Shown here: positions 59,637 to 64,000 of the stretch, piece after piece
Layout: each line of letters opens with the position of its first letter
Position numbering within the stretch: the stretch's first letter is position 1
Source of the DNA: Plantibacter flavus
Lineage (GTDB): Bacteria; Actinomycetota; Actinomycetes; Actinomycetales; Microbacteriaceae
DNA length: 64,000 nt
Direction: 5' to 3'
Assembly: GCF_002024505.1 (NCBI RefSeq)
Contig: NZ_CP019402.1
Span: 1,426,001-1,490,000, forward strand
The notes under the pieces: model-generated
Database searches by the model: none
What the model saw: only the letters and a program-made list of their open reading frames with translations
What the model was told of the DNA's origin: nothing
Position numbers and translations under genes: made by a program

Positions 59637-59852
59637 ATGGCTACCCGCACGATCACGACGCTCGTCGACGACCTCGACGGTTCCGACATCCCCCGCGGGC
59701 TGGGGGAGACGGTCCGGTTCGGCATCGACGGCGAGAACTACGAGATCGACCTGACCGACGACAACGCGGCGGCACTGCGCGAGACGCTTGCGTCGTACGT
59801 CGAGGCCGCACGACCCGTCATCGCGTCGGCGTCGCTCCGCCGCCTGCACTGA
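59637..59852 (+). CDS. Short Lsr2-like protein, N-terminal domain only
   Basis: A 71-aa protein matching the Lsr2 oligomerisation domain: TRTITTLVDDLDGSDI, GETVRFGIDGENYEIDLTD and NAAALRETLASYVEAARPV. Full Lsr2 proteins have about 110 residues and a C-terminal DNA-binding domain with a basic RGR-type loop; here the stop comes right after the first domain (ASASLRRLH). GGAAGGA is well placed before the ATG. Such a protein could pair with full-length Lsr2 and alter its silencing of AT-rich DNA. No remnant of the missing domain is seen downstream. Confidence 0.82.
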   Translation: MATRTITTLVDDLDGSDIPRGLGETVRFGIDGENYEIDLTDDNAAALRETLASYVEAARPVIASASLRRLH

Positions 59853-59935
59853 GCTGACGCCCGCACGGCGCGCTGTACCCGTCTGCACGTTCGCCTCGAT
59901 CCTGCAAGGGTCCCTGCTGGGCGAGGGAGCGCGAC

Positions 59936-59941
59936 TAGCGT
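59936..59941 (+). promoter_or_regulatory. -10 box (TAGCGT) of the small acidic protein gene
   Basis: TAGCGT ends 7 nt before the ATG at 59949. Confidence 0.5.
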
Positions 59942-59948
59942 GCTCAGC

Positions 59949-60203
59949 ATGAGTACTCCGAGCGACCACGACCACGCACTGAACGACGACGAGCAGACGA
60001 GCAAGGACCGCGCGTACAGCCCCTCCAGCGAGGCGGAGACGGCGGCCAAGCAGGACGACGGGCAGCCCGTCGTCCGCGATCCCGACATCGCCTCCGGCAT
60101 GATCGATGTCGCCCCCGGCACCGGTGGTCCTGACGACAGCGGCGACGTCGACGTCGACCCGGGCGAGCTCCACATCCCTCGTGATCCCGACAGCGCGCAC
60201 TGA
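59949..60203 (+). CDS. Small acidic, probably disordered protein
   Basis: An 84-aa protein rich in Asp, Glu, Ser and Pro (for example DHDHALNDDEQTSKDR and GTGGPDDSGDVDVDPGEL), without hydrophobic core or recognisable motif. The leaderless start with a -10 box and GC-rich codon pattern support it as a real gene. I do not recognise its family; function unknown. Confidence 0.55.
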   Translation: MSTPSDHDHALNDDEQTSKDRAYSPSSEAETAAKQDDGQPVVRDPDIASGMIDVAPGTGGPDDSGDVDVDPGELHIPRDPDSAH

Positions 60204-60275
60204 GACAACGATGCCCGAGTGTTGACCCCTGAATGGGGTTCGCAAAACGGACGACGCGAACGCGACACGGCGGTG

Positions 60276-60288
60276 TTGCGTCACGCAA
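60276..60288. promoter_or_regulatory. 13-bp palindrome TTGCGTCACGCAA
   Basis: TTGCGT and ACGCAA flank a central C in perfect symmetry, 17 bp before the candidate -10 box of the structured RNA. It resembles a dimeric regulator site; the regulator is unknown. Confidence 0.5.
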
Positions 60289-60302
60289 GGTGCCTCCCGT
60301 CC

Positions 60303-60425
60303 GCTACCTTCGAGGTGGGGGCGTCACCCGTGAGCCGGTCCCGGAAGCCGCAAGCTTCCTGGTCGACCGGTTGCTAGACGCCTCAAGTGAGGGCGAGGTA
60401 TTCGGGTTACCTCGCCCTCACGCTT
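60303..60425 (+). ncRNA. Candidate structured RNA ending in a terminator hairpin
   Basis: A nested fold is visible: a 5' hairpin CTACCT/AGGTGG (60304-60318 region); an outer stem GGGGCGTC (60318-60325) with GACGCCTC (60377-60384); inside it CCGGTC (60335-60340) with GACCGG (60365-60370), enclosing GGAAGC with GCTTCC; then a 13-bp terminator. Two of the pairs are G-U on the + strand and would be A-C mismatches on the other, favouring + strand transcription. A TACCTT at 60305 may be the -10 box, in which case the RNA would begin near 60317 and lose the first hairpin. It matches no RNA family I know. It could be a small RNA or a riboswitch-like leader for the rhodanese gene. Confidence 0.55.
60388..60420 (+). 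terminator. Terminator hairpin of the candidate RNA
   Basis: TGAGGGCGAGGTA and TACCTCGCCCTCA form a perfect 13-bp stem with a 7-nt loop. It stands 45 nt before the next gene's -10 box, so it ends a separate transcript. Confidence 0.85.
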
Positions 60426-60465
60426 GCCCACCGCATCTCCCGGCCCGACCGCACGTCCTCGACGG

Positions 60466-60471
60466 TAGGCT
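60466..60471 (+). promoter_or_regulatory. -10 box (TAGGCT) of the rhodanese gene
   Basis: TAGGCT ends 6 nt before the ATG; the rhodanese gene therefore has its own leaderless transcript downstream of the hairpin. Confidence 0.6.
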
Positions 60472-60477
60472 GAAACG

Positions 60478-60789
60478 ATGCAGGAGATCACCCCCACCGA
60501 ACTGAGCAAGCTCGAGCAGGCCGTCATCATCGACGTCCGCGAAGCCGATGAGGTCGCCGTCGCCAGCGTGCCCGGTGCCCGGCACCTGCCGATGTCGTCC
60601 TTCCTCGACCACCTCGACGAGGTACCCCGCGAAGAGACTGTGTACGTCATGTGCCACTCCGGCGGCCGCAGCGCCCGCGTCACGGGCTACCTCGAGCAGC
60701 AGGGCTACGACGCCGTGAACGTCACCGGAGGCATCACCGAGTGGGCTGCGAGCGGCCTGCCGGTCGATCGTCCCGCCGACGTCGGCTGA
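60478..60789 (+). CDS. Single-domain rhodanese-like protein
   Basis: A 103-aa rhodanese fold. VIIDVREADEVAVASVPGARHLPMS is the N-terminal CH2 motif, and VMCHSGGRSARVTGYLEQQG the active-site loop with catalytic Cys and a CHSGGRS sequence; VTGGITEWAASGLPV is the C-terminal signature. It is probably a sulfur-carrier or sulfurtransferase enzyme in the cytoplasm; the acceptor is unknown. Confidence 0.88.
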   Translation: MQEITPTELSKLEQAVIIDVREADEVAVASVPGARHLPMSSFLDHLDEVPREETVYVMCHSGGRSARVTGYLEQQGYDAVNVTGGITEWAASGLPVDRPADVG

Positions 60790-60799
60790 GGCCTGACGG

Positions 60800-60835
60800 G
60801 CTGACCGACCGTCGAGCGTTCGACCGTCGGTCAGC
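60800..60835. terminator. Bidirectional terminator between rhodanese and Ig-like protein genes
   Basis: Arms beginning GCTGACCGAC and ending GTCGGTCAGC form a 16-bp stem with one mismatch and a GCGT loop. It includes the stop codon of the convergent membrane protein gene. Confidence 0.8.
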
Positions 60836-63026
60836 GCGCGTCGATCAGCGGCCGGAGGTGACGGTTCCAGGCCCAGGTCCCGGCTCCGATCGCCGCGAAC
60901 GCGAGTGAACCGAGCAGGAGTCCGACGAGCGTGTCACCCGCACCCGGAACCGTCGCCGTCGGACCCAGGAGCCCGAACAGCAGGGTGAAGCCCACGAACG
61001 CGCTGCCGAGCCACGCCGGCTTCGACCAGGCGAGGATGGCGCGTCCACCGAGTGGTCCGAGGGGGAGGAGCGCGATCGACGCGGATCCGATCCCCGCGAT
61101 CGCGGTCAGGTTCACCGCCTCGACCAGCATCGCGCCGACACCACCGTTCGGCTCGCCGGCCAAGGTCGAACCGAGCCAGGCGATCGAACCGAGCCCGGCG
61201 GCCGCAGCGATCCGGGCCAGCGCGAGGCGGCCCGCGATGCGTGGCGTGATGGCCTCGGAATCGGTCTCCACCGAGGCTGTCGAGCCGACGTCATGCGTTT
61301 CGGGTCTCCGGGTCGGGCGGAGTTCGGTCAGCAACGCGAAGAGGAGAGCCGGCTGGAGGGCCAGCAGGCGTGAGAGCGCGGTGACGATGCCGACCGGCAC
61401 CAGTCCGCCGACACGGACGCTGACGCGCATCGAGCCCAGCCCGGCTCGGCGGGCGACGACGAGCTGCGCGAGGAGGCCCACGACGTTGATCGCGACCACG
61501 GCGACGAGCGAGGCGAACCACAGTCGGAGATACGCCGGCTGACCGCTCACGGGGTGCGCGAACATGAGGATGCCTGCTGCGAGCACGGCGGTGACGACGG
61601 CCAGCACCGTGCGACTCGGGAGCGGGACCGACGGGACCCGCTCGAACTCGTCCCTCGGTCGATTGCGCCCGGTCACCGCTGCACGACGACGGTCGGTGAT
61701 CGTGGCGCGCCAGGGGGCAATGGAGGTCGCGAGGAGTCGGGCCGGGATCGCGATGAGCGCCACTGCCGCGAGGGCGAGGAGGGCGGCGAGCCACCACACC
61801 GGCTGGCCGCGGCCGTCGATCGTGGAGGCGAGGGTCTGCGTGAACGGCGTCGTCCCCGACCAGAGGCCGCCACCGCCGCTGGGCGGGGCGGCGCCGGGCA
61901 ACGGCTCGCCGCTGGGCGACGGGGTCGGCTGCTGCGTCCCCGGAGCGGGAGCCCCTGGCGCGGGCGCAGGCTTGGAGCCGTCAGACGGCGATGGGGAGGC
62001 GGGCGGCGCCGGCGTGGCGGGCGCGGCCGATGCATCGCCGAACGTCAGGGTGATCGCCCTACTCGCCCCGCTCGTGTTGCCGGCGGCATCCTGCTGGATC
62101 GCGAGGACGACGTGCGCGCCCGCAGGCACGCCACCGCCCGAGCAGCTCCAGGCGCCACCGGTGACGACCGCCGTGCAGACCGACGTCGAGTCGGCGAAGA
62201 CCGTGACGGTCGCGCCTTCCTCGCCGGTGCCGGCGTAGCTCGCCGCCGAGATCGGCATCGCCTGTCCTGCCGTCGGCGAGGACATCACGGGCGGGGCCGG
62301 AGCGTCGCGGTCGACGGTGAGCACGACCGGGGCGGACGCGTCGGAGCGCTCACTGCCGCTGAACGACGCCTGCTGCGTCGCCGTCACGGAGAGGTCGCCG
62401 GACGGAAGCGGCTCGCCCAGCACGCAGAACCAACTTCCGGAGCTGTCCGCCGCGAAACTGCAGGTGGCACCGGAGTCGGCACGGACCGTGACCGTCGCCC
62501 CGGGGTAGGCGGTGCCGCGGACGCCGCCGTTGCTCGGCGTCCCCGCGGTGATGGTGGGCGGGCCGAGCGCGGAAACGGAGATCTGAGCGGAGAGCGTCTC
62601 CGGACCGCCGACCTCGACGGCGGTGATGAGCAGTCCGCCGCCGTCGGGCAGGTCGATCGTGCAGGACCAGTCGGTGCCGTCGTCCTGCGGCAGGATGCAG
62701 ACCGGCTCGAGACCGTCGCCGACCTGCAGCTGGACACCCGTGCCGGCGTCCTTCGTCCCGGTGACCGTGGTGCTGCCGCTGCCGATGAAGGAACCGGAAT
62801 CGGGACTCGTGATGGTCGGCCCGTCGAGGGGCGGTGGAGTCGGCGTCGCCGCGCTCTCACTCGGGGTGGGGAGCGGCTCGGGCGTCGCGGATGCAGGACC
62901 CGCAATGGTCGTCGTCCAGAGTCCGGCCGAGAGGAAGACGGCGAGAAGGATCGCGGCGCGTCCGATCGAGCGATTCGATCGGACTCCTGTTCCTGCGCGC
63001 GCGTGTTCCCCGGTCACCGTCTCCAT
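60831..63026 (-). CDS. Ig-like repeat membrane protein
   Basis: A 731-aa exported protein. A signal sequence (IGRAAILLAVFLSAGLWTTTIAGPASA) leads into a Pro/Thr linker and three or four bacterial Ig-like domains, each with a Cys pair (for example VCILPQDDGTDWSCTIDLPDGG, CSFAADSSGSWFCVLGEPL, CTAVVTGGAWSCSGGG). A Pro-rich stalk is followed by about seven membrane helices. The segment ALLPLGPLGGRAILAWSKPAW resembles actinobacterial Ig/FGLLP-type membrane proteins of unknown role. No protease HExxH motif is present. The ATG has only a weak GGGGGA next to it. Divergent from a tetR gene. Confidence 0.7.
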   Translation of the reverse strand: METVTGEHARAGTGVRSNRSIGRAAILLAVFLSAGLWTTTIAGPASATPEPLPTPSESAATPTPPPLDGPTITSPDSGSFIGSGSTTVTGTKDAGTGVQLQVGDGLEPVCILPQDDGTDWSCTIDLPDGGGLLITAVEVGGPETLSAQISVSALGPPTITAGTPSNGGVRGTAYPGATVTVRADSGATCSFAADSSGSWFCVLGEPLPSGDLSVTATQQASFSGSERSDASAPVVLTVDRDAPAPPVMSSPTAGQAMPISAASYAGTGEEGATVTVFADSTSVCTAVVTGGAWSCSGGGVPAGAHVVLAIQQDAAGNTSGASRAITLTFGDASAAPATPAPPASPSPSDGSKPAPAPGAPAPGTQQPTPSPSGEPLPGAAPPSGGGGLWSGTTPFTQTLASTIDGRGQPVWWLAALLALAAVALIAIPARLLATSIAPWRATITDRRRAAVTGRNRPRDEFERVPSVPLPSRTVLAVVTAVLAAGILMFAHPVSGQPAYLRLWFASLVAVVAINVVGLLAQLVVARRAGLGSMRVSVRVGGLVPVGIVTALSRLLALQPALLFALLTELRPTRRPETHDVGSTASVETDSEAITPRIAGRLALARIAAAAGLGSIAWLGSTLAGEPNGGVGAMLVEAVNLTAIAGIGSASIALLPLGPLGGRAILAWSKPAWLGSAFVGFTLLFGLLGPTATVPGAGDTLVGLLLGSLAFAAIGAGTWAWNRHLRPLIDAR

Positions 63027-63040
63027 TCCCCCAAGATCAC

Positions 63041-63062
63041 CGCGGGAAGTCAACCTCCCGCG
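63041..63062. promoter_or_regulatory. Inverted repeat near the Ig-like protein start
   Basis: CGCGGGA and TCCCGCG are 7-bp arms separated by 8 bp, 15 bp upstream of the Ig-like protein ATG. It could be an operator or a leader hairpin. Confidence 0.4.
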
Positions 63063-63147
63063 CCAGATCGGGTCACATTCCAGGCCGATCCGCACGGAAA
63101 AATCGTCGCGACAGGTGCGCTCGGGCCGGCGGTCCGCCATACTGGCG

Positions 63148-63171
63148 CGACTGGGTCATCCGTCCCAGTCG
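63148..63171. promoter_or_regulatory. Probable operator of the tetR-MFS operon
   Basis: CGACTGGG and CCCAGTCG are perfect 8-bp arms with an 8-bp spacer. A CATACT box just before it would place the transcription start inside the repeat, 53 bp upstream of the tetR ATG, the position expected for autorepression. Confidence 0.6.
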
Positions 63172-63223
63172 AGTCGACCGCGATGGAGCGGCACGACCCG
63201 CAGGCGCCCCGGGAAGGGTTGCG

Positions 63224-63853
63224 ATGCCGAGGATCTCCGTTGTCGACCGACGAGCCGAGCTGATCAGGGCCGCCCTCCGCGTCGTCGCAGCCGAGGGCGT
63301 CGCGGCCGCCACGACCCGGGCCATCGTGGCCGAGGCCGGGATGTCGCTCGCCAGCTTCCACTACGCCTTCGCCTCCCGCGACGAGCTCCTCGCCGAACTG
63401 GTCGCACACGTCGTCGAGCATGAACGCGTCGTCCTCGACGTCGGCGAGCTGCTGACGGACACTGAGGCCGGTCAGGAGCATCCGCCCACCCTCGAGGCCG
63501 TCGTCCGTGCCGGCCTCGAACGCTACGTCGACCTCCTCCGCGCCGATCCGGCTCGGGAGGCGGCGATGCAGGAGCTCAGCGCCTACGCGATGCGGATGCC
63601 GGGCCTCGAGCACCTCGCGCTCGAGCAGTACCGGCGGTACGAGGAGCTCGCGTGTGAGGCGCTCGCGCTCGCCGCAACGGTCAGCGGCAGCACCTGGACC
63701 CAGCCGGTCGACGAGATCGCGCGGACCGTCATCGCCTTCACCGACGGGCTGACACTCGGCTGGCTGGTGCGACGCGACGATGCCGAGGCCCGGCGACTCG
63801 TCGGGACGGTGGCGCACCTCGTCGCAACCCTCGCCGAACCGGGGCCGGGATGA
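63224..63853 (+). CDS. TetR-family regulator next to an MFS transporter
   Basis: A 209-aa repressor. RRAELIRAALRVVAAEGVAA and TRAIVAEAGMSLASFHYAFASRDELL form the helix-turn-helix domain; the remainder is a helical ligand domain (LERYVDLLRADPAREAAMQEL). GAAGGG precedes the ATG. The stop overlaps the start of an MFS gene, the usual arrangement for a drug-sensing repressor controlling an efflux pump. Confidence 0.88.
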   Translation: MPRISVVDRRAELIRAALRVVAAEGVAAATTRAIVAEAGMSLASFHYAFASRDELLAELVAHVVEHERVVLDVGELLTDTEAGQEHPPTLEAVVRAGLERYVDLLRADPAREAAMQELSAYAMRMPGLEHLALEQYRRYEELACEALALAATVSGSTWTQPVDEIARTVIAFTDGLTLGWLVRRDDAEARRLVGTVAHLVATLAEPGPG

Positions 63854-64000
63854 GCGGCCTCGGCACCGCAGCAGTCGACCACTCGGCAGACCGACGGGTC
63901 ACCGGGCGCTGGGTCGCCGCCTTCGCGGTCGCCTGGCTGGGCGTGTGGATGGCCCAGCTCGCCCCGCTGCAGCTCCTCCTGCCCGCGCAGATCGACGCGA
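63850..64000 (+). CDS. MFS transporter, N-terminal part (cut by window edge)
   Basis: The first 50 codons run to the right edge. After a polar N-terminus comes the first transmembrane helix (VAAFAVAWLGVWMAQLAPLQLLL), with the LGVWMAQLAPLQ pattern seen in major facilitator drug transporters. It overlaps the tetR stop by 4 nt. Family inferred from this helix and the neighbour; substrate unknown. Confidence 0.7.
   Translation, partial: MSGLGTAAVDHSADRRVTGRWVAAFAVAWLGVWMAQLAPLQLLLPAQIDA

Noticed and set aside
59853..59948. Frameshifted remainder of lsr2
   Set aside because: None of the frames after the stop shows the basic linker or the conserved DNA-binding domain, so the short gene is taken as intact.
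60233..60505. Protein-coding gene of 90 codons across the hairpin region
   Set aside because: Its frame runs through a perfect terminator hairpin and the next gene's promoter and start, and the product has no coding character.

Overview
The window is a gene-dense, very GC-rich stretch of chromosome that reads as a free-living, aerobic actinobacterium. The gene complement and gene order (metG-tatD-rsmA-ispE, glmU-prs-rplY-pth-mfd-mazG-eno-ftsB-DUF501) and the many leaderless starts suggest the order Micrococcales, most likely family Microbacteriaceae. The genus cannot be told from the sequence alone. I see no insertion sequence, prophage, CRISPR array or rRNA. Two tRNA genes are present: Gln(UUG) and Leu(UAA).

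Layout. 1-5.6 kb: the N-terminus of an L-serine dehydratase (cut by the window edge), a DrrAB-type ABC exporter, and a large SARP/AfsR-like regulator. 5.6-10.8 kb: metY with a CoA-binding protein, a guanidinium exporter under a guanidine-III riboswitch, a YeiH-type transporter and a protein O-mannosyltransferase. 10.8-17.2 kb: housekeeping genes rsmI, metG, tatD, rsmA, an aldo-keto reductase and ispE. 17.2-26.3 kb: an accessory lipid island. 26.4-32.4 kb: a spermidine-synthase-like protein, an ABC-F ATPase, the metQNI methionine importer and a MarR regulator. 32.5-47 kb: tRNA-Gln, glmU, prs, gnd, gntK, rplY, pth, an LAXTG-type surface protein, a RibD-like reductase, a FolP2-like protein and mfd. 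47-58 kb: an aldehyde dehydrogenase, mazG, hisS, an endonuclease/phosphatase-fold membrane protein, eno, ftsB-like, DUF501, a mycosin-like protease and ndh. 58-64 kb: tRNA-Leu, small hypotheticals, an Lsr2 fragment, a putative structured RNA, a rhodanese, an Ig-like membrane protein, and a TetR/MFS pair cut by the right edge.

The most interesting region is 17.2-26.3 kb. A rightward operon (SDR reductase, PlsC acyltransferase, alkylglycerone-phosphate synthase) is divergent from a leftward operon (degenerate ferritin-like protein, fatty acyl reductase fused to a HAD phosphatase domain, intact ferritin-like diiron protein). It is followed by a TetR regulator and a diacylglycerol-kinase-family lipid kinase. 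Together these supply nearly every step of aerobic ether-lipid (O-alkyl glycerolipid) synthesis: fatty alcohol, alkyl-for-acyl exchange on DHAP, ketone reduction and acylation. The two diiron-fold proteins are the unexplained part and could modify the alkyl chain.

Two RNA-level observations stand out. About twenty genes have a TANNNT-like -10 box placed 6-7 nt before the start codon, implying leaderless mRNAs. An intergenic segment at 60.30-60.43 kb folds into several nested stems, with G-U pairs that favour the + strand, and ends in a strong hairpin; it looks like an uncharacterised small RNA or riboswitch-like element.
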